DNA of 32,566 bases from an uncultured Oscillibacter sp. (lineage in GTDB: Bacteria > Bacillota > Clostridia > Oscillospirales > Oscillospiraceae). The notes under the pieces were generated by a model that saw nothing but the letters and a program-made list of their open reading frames with translations, was not told the DNA's origin and searched no databases. This document shows positions 1-7,181 of the stretch, piece after piece (the stretch's first letter is position 1; each line of letters opens with the position of its first letter). A program made the position numbers and the translations under genes. The stretch is taken from the NCBI GenBank assembly GCA_910583695.1, contig CAJTZL010000031.1, positions 1 to 32,566 on the forward strand, given 5' to 3'.

Positions 1-63
1 ATAAGCTGTTTTTTTACCCCCGGCCTAGCCGGGGGTTGCCTTTGGTACTACCAAGACGAAAAG

Positions 64-94
64 AGCCGCCTGCGCTGTGCGCGGGCGGCTTTTT
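64..94 (+). terminator. Intrinsic terminator of a gene lying left of the window
   Basis: AGCCGCC and GGCGGCT arms (64-70, 84-90), with inner TGCGC/GCGCG pairing, are followed by TTTTT. A second GC hairpin (CCCCCGGC/GCCGGGGG, 17-35) lies just upstream but has no T run after it. Both suggest that a transcript from outside the window ends here. Confidence 0.7.
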
Positions 95-140
95 GGGCAT
101 ACTAGAGGCTGCTTCGACAACCACGGAAGGAAGGGTCTCC

Positions 141-770
141 TTGAAAAAACGCCTGATTCCCCTGCTCCTCTGGGCCCTGCTGGGCCTGGGGGCCTGGTTT
201 TGCCGTTCCGCCCTGACGGCGGACAGGATCGCCGCCTGGACGCCGGGACAGTCCTGGCTGGCGGCCCTGCTCCTGCTGGCGCTGTATGCCCTCAAGGGCC
301 TGACGGCGGCTTTGCCCATGACAGCCCTGGCCGGGGCGGCGGGGCTGCTCCTCCCCTTTCCCCTGGCCCTGGGGACGAACCTCTGCGGCACGGCGGCGGC
401 TCAGGCGGGCCCCTATCTCCTGGGGCGGAGGCGGCAGGGGGCCTTGGAGGAGCTGGCCGCCCGGCATCCCCGGCTGCGGCGGCTGAAAAGGGCGCCCGCG
501 GCGGGGCGGGAGGTGTTCCTTCTGCGTCTGGCGGGAGTGCTGCCCACGGAGCTGGTGAGCCTCTGGCTGGGGGCGGCGGGAACGGCCCGGGGGGCCTACT
601 TTGCCGGGGGACTGCTGGGGAGCTTTCCCCGGGTGCTGGGGGCCACGGCCCTGGGGGCGGCGCTGTGGGACCTGGGAGGGCTGCGCTTCTGGGCCTCCTG
701 CGTCTTCGGCTGGGCTCTGACGGGGGCGGCGCTGGCCCTGTGGGGCCGGAGGTGGGCAAGGGAGGGATAG
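141..770 (+). CDS. VTT/TVP38-TMEM64 (SNARE-associated, DedA-like) family membrane protein
   Basis: A polytopic inner-membrane protein of 209 residues. It has an N-terminal hydrophobic segment right after MKKR, then segments rich in Leu, Ala and Gly separated by short basic loops, including a basic loop of the RHPRLRRLKR type in the middle and an FLLRLAGVLPTELVSLWLGA stretch. This layout matches the VTT/TVP38 family, whose molecular role in Firmicutes is uncertain (lipid scrambling or membrane homeostasis has been proposed for relatives). The start is taken as TTG at 141, because GGAAGGAAGGG ends 6-7 bases before it and the hydrophobic N-terminus begins there; in-frame codons upstream run into the terminator at 64-94. 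It converges on the dnaI-like gene. The family call is moderately sure; the function is not shown by the sequence. Confidence 0.7.
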   Translation: MKKRLIPLLLWALLGLGAWFCRSALTADRIAAWTPGQSWLAALLLLALYALKGLTAALPMTALAGAAGLLLPFPLALGTNLCGTAAAQAGPYLLGRRRQGALEELAARHPRLRRLKRAPAAGREVFLLRLAGVLPTELVSLWLGAAGTARGAYFAGGLLGSFPRVLGATALGAALWDLGGLRFWASCVFGWALTGAALALWGRRWAREG

Positions 771-918
771 GGCCCGCCGGAAGGGGACGGCGGCTGGGAA
801 AAGGACTGGGGGACCTTTTACAAGGGCCTCCGGCAGCTCCTCGGGAGGACGCCGCCGGTTCTCCGGAATCAACCAAGGGGCGTGGGGCGCCGGAGGCGGC
901 AGAAGCACGCGGTCCGAG

Positions 919-970
919 CCGCAAGAGAAAGCGCCCCGCCGCCCGGGCGGCAGGGCACTTTCTCTTGCGG
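919..970. terminator. Long inverted repeat between convergent genes, probable bidirectional terminator
   Basis: A 13-bp perfect arm (CCGCAAGAGAAAG, 919-931) pairs with CTTTCTCTTGCGG (958-970). A second GC palindrome (GCCGCCCGGGCGGC) forms the inner part. It lies in the 284-base gap between the VTT gene and the dnaI-like gene, which point at each other. T runs are short on both sides, so termination is an inference. Nothing else recognisable was seen in 771-1054. Confidence 0.5.
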
Positions 971-1054
971 TTTGGCAGGCTTGCCCCTTGCACTCCATGG
1001 AGAGCTGCGGGAAGTCCCTCCATGCCGTGCCTCCGTGGACTTTTGAGGGAGCGC

Positions 1055-2050
1055 TTACCTCCGCTCCTTTTTCAGCCGCCGGATATCCTCCCCGAAGAAG
1101 GGCAGGATCTGATACTCACCCTCAATCCGGGAGACGGTCTGGGGGGTGTAGCGGCGGGCCAGCTCGTCCAGCTTCAGGTTCGTGCTGAGAATGGTGGCCC
1201 GGCGGTCCACAATGCGTCCGTTGACGATGCCGTACAGGGCGCTTTGCACAAAGGGGGTGGTCAGCTCCGTCCCCAGGTCGTCCAGAATCAGCAGGTCGCA
1301 GTCTGTCACCCGGTCCACGTCGGCCTCCACGGCCTCTCCCGGCTCCCGGCCGAACTTCCGGGCCTCAAAGCGGTCGAAGATGTGGGCGGCGGTGTCGTAG
1401 ACCACGGAGAAGCCCTCGGCGCTGACCTCCCGGGCGATGGCGGCGGAGAGGAAGGTCTTCCCCAGTCCCGGGTCCCCGGTGAGGAGGAGGTTCCCGCTCC
1501 TGGGGCCGAAGGCGGCGGCGTAGCGCTTGCAGGTTCGGTAAATCCAGTCCATATTCTCCCGGGGGGAGACCCCCAGGGCGGGATCCTCCGCCTGGTCGTA
1601 CCACTCCAGGGAGAAGGTCTCGAAGCTCTGGCTGCCCAGGTCCAGCATCCGGGAGAGCTCCTTCTGCTGTTCCCGGGCGCAGTAGGCCTTCAGGCAGCGG
1701 CACATGCGTCCCTCCCGCCAGCCGGCATCCTGGCAGAGGGGACAGGCGGGCTTGTCCTCCAGGCAGTCCGCCGGGAGGCCCAGGCCCTCCAGCAGCAGCC
1801 TCCGCTCCTCCTGGAGGCCCAGATTCTGCTTTTTCAGGGCCTCCACCGCCGCCCTGGGGTCCGTTCCCCTCCGCAGGGCGGTGGAGAGAATGCGGCTCAT
1901 GGTGGACCGGAGCTGGCTGTCGATCTCCCGGAGGCGGGGCTGGCGCTGGAAGACGCCCTCCCGGCGGTCCCGGGCCCGGTCCTCCCGGTCCTGCTTGTCC
2001 GCCTCAAACCGCTGGAGGGCCCGGCGGACGATCTTTCCGTCATAGGCCAT
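1055..2050 (-). CDS. dnaI: DnaI/DnaC-type helicase-loader ATPase
   Basis: An AAA+ ATPase of 331 residues of the DnaC/IstB type, expected to load the replicative helicase at the origin with DnaD. Walker A is GDPGLGKT (residues 192-199) and Walker B is LLILDDLG (253-260). The N-terminal half is helical and carries a cysteine cluster (C103, C106, C117, C119, C124) like the zinc-binding N-domain of DnaI. The ATG at 2050 sits 3 bases after the stop of the DnaD-like gene, with AAGGAAGG in front, so the two genes are co-translated. In Firmicutes a dnaD-like gene next to dnaI is the usual arrangement, which supports replication initiation or restart over a transposon IstB role: no transposase gene is adjacent. 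The family is near certain; the exact orthology is slightly less so. Confidence 0.88.
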   Translation of the reverse strand: MAYDGKIVRRALQRFEADKQDREDRARDRREGVFQRQPRLREIDSQLRSTMSRILSTALRRGTDPRAAVEALKKQNLGLQEERRLLLEGLGLPADCLEDKPACPLCQDAGWREGRMCRCLKAYCAREQQKELSRMLDLGSQSFETFSLEWYDQAEDPALGVSPRENMDWIYRTCKRYAAAFGPRSGNLLLTGDPGLGKTFLSAAIAREVSAEGFSVVYDTAAHIFDRFEARKFGREPGEAVEADVDRVTDCDLLILDDLGTELTTPFVQSALYGIVNGRIVDRRATILSTNLKLDELARRYTPQTVSRIEGEYQILPFFGEDIRRLKKERR

Positions 2051-2053
2051 GGC

Positions 2054-2983
2054 TCATCCTTCCTTTCTCCGCTGTTGGATGTATTTGCGCATCCAGGCGT
2101 TGCCCGTTCCGCGTCCGCCGGAGGCGCCGGGCTCCGCCGCCGGGGCGGGGCACCGGTCCCCGGCCTCGATTTCGTCCAGGGCGTGGAGCCCCGCCTCGTG
2201 CCAGCGGCGGAGGATGCCGTTGCAGTAGTTCCACTTGAACTCGTGGCACTTGAGGACAGTCTTCTCATAGGCCAGGGCGGCGGCCTCCGGGGAAAAGCCC
2301 CACTCCAGCCATTGGAGGAGGTACTTCTCCTCCTCCCGCACGGGGGGCCGGTCCCCCAGGCGGAGGGCCCGCATGTAGGCGGGGACGGCCTCCCGCTTCC
2401 GGGCGTAGTCCCGAAGATATTCAGCGGCGGCGGCCTGGGTGTCCACGCCCCGGCGGGCCCAGGCGTAGCCCTCCCGCTCGATCTGGCGGAGGGTGGGCCT
2501 CCGTCCCGGGCCGAAGCGGGCGGCGGTCCGCTCCGCGCAGTGGCACACCAGGAGGTAGATCACGTCGGAGGGCAGTCCCAGGTAGTCGTAGAGCCCCAGC
2601 AGGGCGGAGAGGTCCGCCGTAGTGAGGCGCTTGCCCAGCTTCCGCTCCACCTCGGCGGTGAGGCGGCGGAAGTCGCCGCTCTCCTCCAGCTTCCCGGCCA
2701 CCTCGCTTTGCTGGTAGGAAGGGGGCTCGTCGGCGGGCTCGGGAGGGGGGGCCTGGGGGGCGATGAGCCCCAGGTCCCGGAGGGAGGCCTCCGCGGCCTC
2801 AATGCGGCCCTTGTCCCAGCGGAGCTCCCCCGCCAGGGACCGGGGCGGCGCGTCGCCCCGGCGGCGGAGCAGGGCTAAGTAGAGGAGGGCGGCGTCCCCG
2901 TCCCCCCGGTCCAGGAGGCGCTTGACCGCCTGGGCGGTGAGGGTAACGGGGTCGTCGGGGGCGTGGACGAGGACGCTGGGCAT
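2054..2983 (-). CDS. DnaD-domain replication initiation protein
   Basis: A protein of 309 residues that probably remodels origin DNA and recruits the DnaI helicase loader. The N-terminal third is a winged-helix-like region (AVKRLLDRGDGDAALLYLAL onward). The C-terminal part holds the DnaD/DnaB2 domain, with a helical stretch around LSALLGLYDYLGLPSDVIYL and a later WNYCNGILRRW motif typical of the domain's end (compare the YxxxI family signature). The start at 2983 is preceded on the minus strand by AGAAAGGAGG at 8 bases. It is the first gene of a two-gene operon with dnaI. The leader upstream holds a small CTTGCT/AGCAAG hairpin (3010-3025) and an AT-rich patch (3034-3045) that could serve as a -10 region; no convincing -35 is visible. 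Confidence 0.85.
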   Translation of the reverse strand: MPSVLVHAPDDPVTLTAQAVKRLLDRGDGDAALLYLALLRRRGDAPPRSLAGELRWDKGRIEAAEASLRDLGLIAPQAPPPEPADEPPSYQQSEVAGKLEESGDFRRLTAEVERKLGKRLTTADLSALLGLYDYLGLPSDVIYLLVCHCAERTAARFGPGRRPTLRQIEREGYAWARRGVDTQAAAAEYLRDYARKREAVPAYMRALRLGDRPPVREEEKYLLQWLEWGFSPEAAALAYEKTVLKCHEFKWNYCNGILRRWHEAGLHALDEIEAGDRCPAPAAEPGASGGRGTGNAWMRKYIQQRRKEG

Positions 2984-3010
2984 GGGAGGGCCTCCTTTCT
3001 TTCGTGAGAC

Positions 3011-3039
3011 TTGCTTTTCAGCAAGGGATATGGTATTTT
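3011..3039 (+). promoter_or_regulatory. Candidate promoter of the small basic peptide
   Basis: TTGCTT (3011-3016), a 17-base spacer and TATTTT (3034-3039) on the plus strand, about 65 bases ahead of the peptide start. It overlaps the leader of the divergent dnaD-like gene. The match to the sigma-A consensus is fair, not perfect. Confidence 0.4.
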
Positions 3040-3105
3040 ATAAAACAGGCGCCGCACAAAAACGGCAGGCGGGAGGTCACGTTTCCCCGAAAGGGGGGTG
3101 ACTGC

Positions 3106-3183
3106 ATGCGGATTACTTTACATATTAGAATCTTTACGATTACGATTGCAGTGAAACGCAGAAACCGCCACTCGGCAAAGTGA
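3106..3183 (+). CDS. 25-residue basic peptide, candidate type I toxin
   Basis: A short ORF of 25 codons with a good ribosome site (AAGGGGGGTG, about 6 bases ahead of the ATG). The peptide has two parts: an alternating polar/apolar stretch (ITLHIRIFTITIAV) fit for a beta strand or membrane contact, and a strongly basic tail (KRRNRHSAK). The last codons lie inside an inverted repeat (3161-3190), and a consensus promoter on the opposite strand (3254-3282) fires back across it. Small peptide, strong antisense promoter and shared hairpin together are typical of type I toxin-antitoxin loci. I recall similar short basic peptides in gut Firmicutes but cannot verify a family name. The function is inferred only. 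Confidence 0.5.
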   Translation: MRITLHIRIFTITIAVKRRNRHSAK

Positions 3184-3190
3184 CGGTTTC
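3161..3190. terminator. Hairpin shared by convergent transcripts
   Basis: GAAACCGCCAC (3161-3171) faces GTGACGGTTTC (3180-3190). In minus-strand RNA the stem is complete with one G-U pair; in plus-strand RNA it has one C-A mismatch. T runs are weak on both sides. The hairpin contains the 3' end of the small peptide ORF. Confidence 0.5.
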
Positions 3191-3247
3191 TAAGGCTGTG
3201 CTTTAGTTACTAACATTCACTGAGGACCACCGCTTGCCGCGGCGCCT
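3161..3247 (-). ncRNA. Predicted antisense RNA of the small-peptide locus
   Basis: The promoter at 3254-3282 predicts a start near 3247 and the first strong hairpin ends near 3161, giving an RNA of roughly 85-90 bases. It contains no plausible ORF with a ribosome site. Its 3' part is complementary to the end of the peptide ORF (3161-3183). The 5' part begins near a CAGGCGCCGC block that also occurs, on the other strand, in the peptide's leader (3046-3055). Inferred from promoter and hairpin only. Confidence 0.45.
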
Positions 3248-3253
3248 GACTAT

Positions 3254-3282
3254 ATTATAGCCCAGGGCTCCCCCCCTGTCAA
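3254..3282 (-). promoter_or_regulatory. Consensus sigma-A promoter for the antisense RNA
   Basis: On the minus strand: TTGACA (3277-3282), a 17-base spacer and TATAAT (3254-3259), a perfect consensus match. No protein gene starts directly downstream on this strand for some 260 bases (the dnaD-like start is at 2983), which points to a non-coding transcript, although read-through could also reach dnaD. Confidence 0.8.
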
Positions 3283-3300
3283 GTCCCGGGCCGTTTCAAA

Positions 3301-3329
3301 AGCCCGCCGTTTTTTACGGCGGGCCTTTC
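3301..3329. terminator. Intrinsic terminator-like hairpin
   Basis: GCCCGCCGT (3302-3310) pairs with ACGGCGGGC (3316-3324). The flanks are CTTTC on the right and a run of A (read as T on the minus strand) on the left. It insulates the small-peptide locus from the promoter at 3338. Confidence 0.6.
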
Positions 3330-3337
3330 GGTTTCCC

Positions 3338-3366
3338 TTGACAGGCCCGGCCCCATCGCCTATGAT
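3338..3366 (+). promoter_or_regulatory. Promoter of the PLP lyase-family gene
   Basis: TTGACA (3338-3343), a 17-base spacer, TATGAT (3361-3366); the gene starts 36 bases further on. Confidence 0.75.
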
Positions 3367-3401
3367 AGGCTCTGTCAAAACACAACGAGAAGGAGCCTTT
3401 C

Positions 3402-4688
3402 ATGGAACTGCAAGCCATCTACCAGACCCTGGGGATCAGCCCCGCTGTTTACCGCTATGGGGAGGCGGCGCTGGAGCGCCTCCGGGACCGCTTCGCGGAC
3501 ATTGACCGCACCGCCGAGTACAACCAGGCCAAGGTCCTCCACGCCATGCAGCAAAACCGGGTCAACGCCACCCACTTTGCCGCCACCACCGGCTACGGCT
3601 ACGACGACGAGGGCCGGGACAACCTGGAGCGGGTTTATGCCGCGGTCTTCCACACGGAGGCCGCCCTGGTCCGGCCCCAGATCACCTGCGGCACCCACGC
3701 CCTCACCGTGGCCCTGTCCGCCAACCTCCTGCCGGGGGACGAGCTCCTCTCCCCCGTGGGGGCCCCCTACGACACGCTGGAGGAGGTCATCGGCATCCGG
3801 CCCTCCAAGTGCTCCTTGAAGGAATACGGCGTCACCTATGCTCAGGCGGACCTGCTGCCGGACGGCGGCTTCGACTACGGAGCCATCCGCTCCCGCATCA
3901 ACGAGCGCACCAGGCTCGTCACGATCCAGCGCTCCAAGGGCTACGCCACCCGACCCAGCTTCTCCGTGAAGCAGATTGGGGAGCTCATCGCCTTCTGCAA
4001 ATCTGTGAAGCCCGGCGTGAAGGTTATGGTGGACAACTGCTACGGCGAGTTCGTGGAGACCCGGGAGCCCTCGGACCTGGGGGCCGACATGGTGGTGGGG
4101 AGTCTCATCAAAAACCCCGGTGGGGGGCTGGCCCCCATCGGCGGGTACATCTGCGGCACAAAAGAGTGCGTGGAGCGCTGCGCCTACCGCCTCTCCGCCC
4201 CGGGCCTGGGCCAGGAGGTGGGGGCCAACCTGGGGCTGATGCCAGCTTTTTACCAGGGGCTGTTCCTGGCCCCCACGGTGACGGCGGGGGCCCTGAAGGG
4301 CGCCGTCTTCGCCGCGAACCTTTATGAGGGCCTGGGATTTTCCTGCGTACCCAATGCCTCGGAGGAGCGCCGCGACATCATCCAGGCCGTCACCCTGGGG
4401 AGCCGGGAGGCCATGCTGGCCTTCTGCCGCGGCATCCAGGCCGCCGCGCCGGTGGACAGCTACGTTACCCCGGAGCCCTGGGCCATGCCGGGGTACGACA
4501 GCGAGGTGGTTATGGCCGCCGGGGCCTTTGTCCAGGGCAGCTCCATCGAGCTCTCCGCCGACGGGCCCATCCGCCCCCCCTACGCCGTGTATTTTCAGGG
4601 GGGGCTCACGTGGCAGCACGCGAAGCTGGGCATTCTGATGAGCCTCCAGAAGCTGACGGAGGCGGGGCTTGCCCGGCTGCCGGAGTGA
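3402..4688 (+). CDS. Methionine gamma-lyase/aluminium-resistance family PLP protein
   Basis: A fold-type I PLP enzyme of 428 residues from the group annotated as methionine gamma-lyase family or aluminium resistance protein (YnbB-like, COG4100). The likely PLP lysine is K237, in VVGSLIKNPGGGLAP. The N-terminal HFAATTGYGYDDEGRDNLER block and the ITCGTHALTVAL block are typical of the family. True substrates of this family are poorly defined; a C-S or C-N lyase reaction on a sulphur amino acid is the usual guess. The ATG at 3402 has AAGGAG five bases before it and its own strong promoter at 3338-3366. A HAD phosphatase gene follows after 22 bases, so the two probably form an operon. The family is sure; the substrate is not. 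Confidence 0.88.
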   Translation: MELQAIYQTLGISPAVYRYGEAALERLRDRFADIDRTAEYNQAKVLHAMQQNRVNATHFAATTGYGYDDEGRDNLERVYAAVFHTEAALVRPQITCGTHALTVALSANLLPGDELLSPVGAPYDTLEEVIGIRPSKCSLKEYGVTYAQADLLPDGGFDYGAIRSRINERTRLVTIQRSKGYATRPSFSVKQIGELIAFCKSVKPGVKVMVDNCYGEFVETREPSDLGADMVVGSLIKNPGGGLAPIGGYICGTKECVERCAYRLSAPGLGQEVGANLGLMPAFYQGLFLAPTVTAGALKGAVFAANLYEGLGFSCVPNASEERRDIIQAVTLGSREAMLAFCRGIQAAAPVDSYVTPEPWAMPGYDSEVVMAAGAFVQGSSIELSADGPIRPPYAVYFQGGLTWQHAKLGILMSLQKLTEAGLARLPE

Positions 4689-4710
4689 GGCAGAAAGGAG
4701 AAACGGGAGT

Positions 4711-5355
4711 ATGAGACTGCAAAGCGCCATTTTTGATATGGATGGGACGCTGGTGGATTCCATGGGCATGTGGCGGACCCTGGGCAGCGTCCTGGCAGAA
4801 AACCACGGGGCCGTCCCGCCGCCGGGGCTGGACCGGCAGGTGGCCTCCCTGGGCCTCTGGGAGGGCACCGCCTACTGCAAGGAGCTCTTCGGCCTCTCCG
4901 AGCCGGTGGAGGAGCTGGTGCAGGAAATCTGGGGCCGGATTGAGCACTTCTACCGCCACGAGGTCCGCCCCAAGCCGGGAGTGATTCGGTTCCTCTCCAT
5001 TTTGAAGATGGAGGGGGTTTGGATGTACGTGGCCACAGCCACGGACCGCCCCCTGGCGGAGGCCGCCCTCAAGACCGCGGGTCTGGAGGGCTTCTTCCGG
5101 GGAATCATCACCAGCCGGGAGGCGGGACAGGAAAAGCGGGAGGGGCCGGAGATCTACGAGCGGGCCCTTCGCCGCCTCCGGTCCACGAAGAAGGACACAG
5201 TGGTTTTTGAAGACGCCCTCCACGCCCTGCGGACCGCCAGGGCGGCGGGCTTCCGGACGGCGGCGGTGTACGACGAGTCGGAGCCGGAGCAGGAGGAAAT
5301 GCGCCGTCTGGCGGAGTACTACATCCGGAGCTATGAGGAGCTGACGGAGGTCTGA
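4711..5355 (+). CDS. HAD-superfamily hydrolase (phosphatase/phosphomutase type)
   Basis: A cytosolic HAD protein of 214 residues of the beta-phosphoglucomutase/phosphoglycolate phosphatase-like subfamily. Motif I is FDMDGTLVDS at residues 7-16, with the nucleophile Asp first and the acid Asp third in DMDGT. A helical cap follows, then YVATATDRP (motif II region), the REGPEIYERAL lysine/glutamate region (motif III area, unusually with KREGPE), and VVFEDALHALRTARAAG (motif IV with ED). The start is the ATG at 4711, because AGAAAGGAG precedes it and the DMDGT motif begins six residues in. It follows the PLP-lyase gene by 22 bases. The substrate cannot be read from the sequence. Confidence 0.88.
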   Translation: MRLQSAIFDMDGTLVDSMGMWRTLGSVLAENHGAVPPPGLDRQVASLGLWEGTAYCKELFGLSEPVEELVQEIWGRIEHFYRHEVRPKPGVIRFLSILKMEGVWMYVATATDRPLAEAALKTAGLEGFFRGIITSREAGQEKREGPEIYERALRRLRSTKKDTVVFEDALHALRTARAAGFRTAAVYDESEPEQEEMRRLAEYYIRSYEELTEV

Positions 5356-5396
5356 CGGCGGATTATTCCGGGGCGGGAAAAGTTTTGCCGCCCCCC

Positions 5397-5425
5397 TTGC
5401 AAAAGGGCGGACGCCGTGGTATGAT
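5397..5425 (+). promoter_or_regulatory. Promoter of the thi operon
   Basis: TTGCAA (5397-5402), a 17-base spacer, TATGAT (5420-5425), just before the TPP riboswitch. Confidence 0.75.
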
Positions 5426-5442
5426 GGCTTCAATCGAATAAA

Positions 5443-5527
5443 CAGGGGAGCTTGTGCGACAGGCTGAGAGGAAGGTAGACCTTCGACCCTAGAACCTGAT
5501 GCGGATAATGCCGCCGGAGGAAGTTGT
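5443..5527 (+). promoter_or_regulatory. TPP riboswitch (THI element)
   Basis: It contains the conserved CTGAGA (5464-5469) and ACCTGATGCGG (5494-5504) blocks and the closing GGATAATGCCGCCGGAGG region, in the spacing of the TPP aptamer. It begins about 20 bases after the -10 box and is followed by a strong intrinsic terminator (5545-5581). Control is therefore most likely by premature termination when thiamine pyrophosphate is bound. Confidence 0.95.
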
Positions 5528-5544
5528 CAAGCCGTGCACTTTTT

Positions 5545-5581
5545 CAGGGGGCGTCCCATCAGGACGCCCCCCTGTTTTTTT
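5545..5581 (+). terminator. Riboswitch expression-platform terminator
   Basis: AGGGGGCGTCC pairs with GGACGCCCCC around a CATCA loop and is followed by seven T. It lies between the TPP aptamer and thiM. Confidence 0.88.
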
Positions 5582-5686
5582 GCCGCCCGGCCGCGGGAAG
5601 GAAGGCGGCCGGGGAATGTCCCCGCCCATCCGGGAGGGCGCGCCGCCGGAGGCGCGCCTCCCTCCGTGCGAAAAGGAGTGTGCACC

Positions 5687-6508
5687 ATGTTTGAAGCCCT
5701 GTTTGAGAACGTCCGGCGGAAATCCCCGCTGGTTCTCAGCGTCACCAATTATGTCACCGCCAACGACTGCGCCAATCTGCTGCTGGCCTGCGGAGCCTCT
5801 CCGGTTATGACGGACGATCCGGAGGATGCCGCGGAGCTGGCCGCCGCCTGCGGCGGACTGCACCTTAACATCGGCACGCTGAACCGGCGGACCATCCCGG
5901 CCATGTTCGCCGCCGGGAAACGGGCCCGGGAGCTGGGCCGCCCCGTGGTGCTGGACCCGGTGGGAGCCGGGGCCACCCGGCTGCGGACGGAGACGGCCTC
6001 CGGCCTGCTGCGGGAGGTGCCGGCCGACATTCTCCGGGGCAACATCTCGGAGATCAAGGCCCTGGCCTCCGGCGGGGGCGGAGCCCGCGGCGTGGACGCG
6101 GACGCCGCGGACCAGGTGACGGAGGACCGTCTGAGCGAGGCGGCGGCCTTTGTCAAGGACTTTGCCCGGCGGACCGGGGCGGTGATTGCCGTCACCGGGG
6201 CCGTCGACCTCGTGGCGGACGGGGAGCGGGTCTTCTGCATCCGAAACGGGCACCCCATGTTGTCCGCCGTCACCGGCGCCGGCTGCCAGCTCTCCGCCCT
6301 GACGGCGGCCTTTGCCGCCGCCAACCCGGACCGGCTCCTGGAGGCGGCGGCCGCCGCCGTGTGCGCCATGGGACTGTGCGGGGAAATCGCCGCGGGACGG
6401 CTGACCAAGGAGGAGGGAAACGCCTCCTGCCGGACCCGCCTGATCGACGCCATGTACCGCCTGACCCCGGCGGACCTGGAGAGGGGGGCGCGGTATGAGG
6501 TGCGATAG
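5687..6508 (+). CDS. thiM: Hydroxyethylthiazole kinase
   Basis: Phosphorylates 4-methyl-5-(2-hydroxyethyl)thiazole with ATP in thiamine salvage. The protein has 273 residues, usual for ThiM. It shows SVTNYVTANDCANLLLACGA and SPVMTDDPEDAAEL near the N-terminus, VLDPVGAGATRLR in the middle and AVTGAGCQLSAL near residue 200, where GAGC holds the anion hole and conserved cysteine. The start at 5687 follows AAAAGGAG. First gene of a three-gene overlapping operon with thiE and thiD, under the TPP riboswitch. No thiazole or HMP transporter gene is in the operon. Confidence 0.95.
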   Translation: MFEALFENVRRKSPLVLSVTNYVTANDCANLLLACGASPVMTDDPEDAAELAAACGGLHLNIGTLNRRTIPAMFAAGKRARELGRPVVLDPVGAGATRLRTETASGLLREVPADILRGNISEIKALASGGGGARGVDADAADQVTEDRLSEAAAFVKDFARRTGAVIAVTGAVDLVADGERVFCIRNGHPMLSAVTGAGCQLSALTAAFAAANPDRLLEAAAAAVCAMGLCGEIAAGRLTKEEGNASCRTRLIDAMYRLTPADLERGARYEVR

Positions 6509-7181
6509 GCGGCATATGCGGCTCTACGCCGTGACGGACCGGGCCTGGCTGGGGTCCCGGACGCTCTGCGAGCAGGTGGAGGCGGCGCTGAAGGGCGGCG
6601 TGACCTGCGTGCAGCTGCGGGAAAAGGAGCTGGAGGAGGAGGCGTTTTTGCAGGAGGCCCGGGAGCTCTGCGCCCTGTGCCGCCGGTATGGGGTTCCCTT
6701 CCTGGTCAACGACCGGGTGGACATCGCCCTGGCCTCCGGGGCGGACGGGGTCCACGTGGGCCAGGAGGACATGGACCCGGCCCAGGTCCGCCTCCGGGCG
6801 GGAAAGGATATGATTCTGGGCGTGTCCGTCCACACGGTGGAGGAGGCCCGGGAGGCCGTCCGGAAGGGTGCGGACTACCTGGGGGTGGGGGCGGTGTTCC
6901 CCACCGGCACCAAGGCGGACGCAGAGCGGGTGCCGGAGCAGATGCTGCGGGACATCTGCGCCGCGGTGGACGTGCCGGTAGTGGCCATCGGCGGGCTGAA
7001 CCGGGACAGCATCCCCCGGCTGTCCGGAAGCGGGGTGGACGGCGCGGCACTGGTGTCCGCCATTTTCTCGGCGGAGGATATCGAAGGGGCCTGCCGGGAG
7101 CTGCGGGCACTGTCGGAGCGGCTGGCGGAGCCCCTTCCCGGAGGGCCGGGCCAAGGGAACGGAAAGGAGAGCGTCCGATGA
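6495..7181 (+). CDS. thiE: Thiamine phosphate synthase
   Basis: Joins HMP-pyrophosphate and thiazole phosphate to thiamine phosphate. A TIM-barrel protein of 228 residues with the family blocks YAVTDR, VQLREKEL, FLVNDRVDIA, DGVHVGQEDM, GADYLGVGAVFPTGTK (phosphate-binding) and VVAIGGLNRDSI. It overlaps the end of thiM by 14 bases; GGAGAGGGGGG lies before the ATG at 6495. An in-frame ATG at 6516 (MRLYAV) would give an N-terminus closer to the usual family start and cannot be excluded. The C-terminal 15 residues after the barrel (PLPGGPGQGNGK) are a low-complexity tail. Confidence 0.95.
   Translation: MRCDRRHMRLYAVTDRAWLGSRTLCEQVEAALKGGVTCVQLREKELEEEAFLQEARELCALCRRYGVPFLVNDRVDIALASGADGVHVGQEDMDPAQVRLRAGKDMILGVSVHTVEEAREAVRKGADYLGVGAVFPTGTKADAERVPEQMLRDICAAVDVPVVAIGGLNRDSIPRLSGSGVDGAALVSAIFSAEDIEGACRELRALSERLAEPLPGGPGQGNGKESVR

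Noticed and set aside
77..2878. A plus-strand open frame of over 900 codons across the dnaI/dnaD region
   Set aside because: It lies opposite two well-supported genes, is low-complexity (Gly, Ala, Pro, Arg) and has no motif; such long frames are a by-product of high GC. The same applies to 22727-24712 (+), 27220-29022 (-), 29013-30821 (-), 3375-4868 (-) and 6875-8035 (-).
3046..3248. A par/Fst-like mechanism with direct repeats in both RNAs at the small-peptide locus
   Set aside because: The shared CAGGCGCCGC blocks are inverted in the DNA, so they give identical and not complementary RNA 5' regions; the classical par pairing cannot be claimed.
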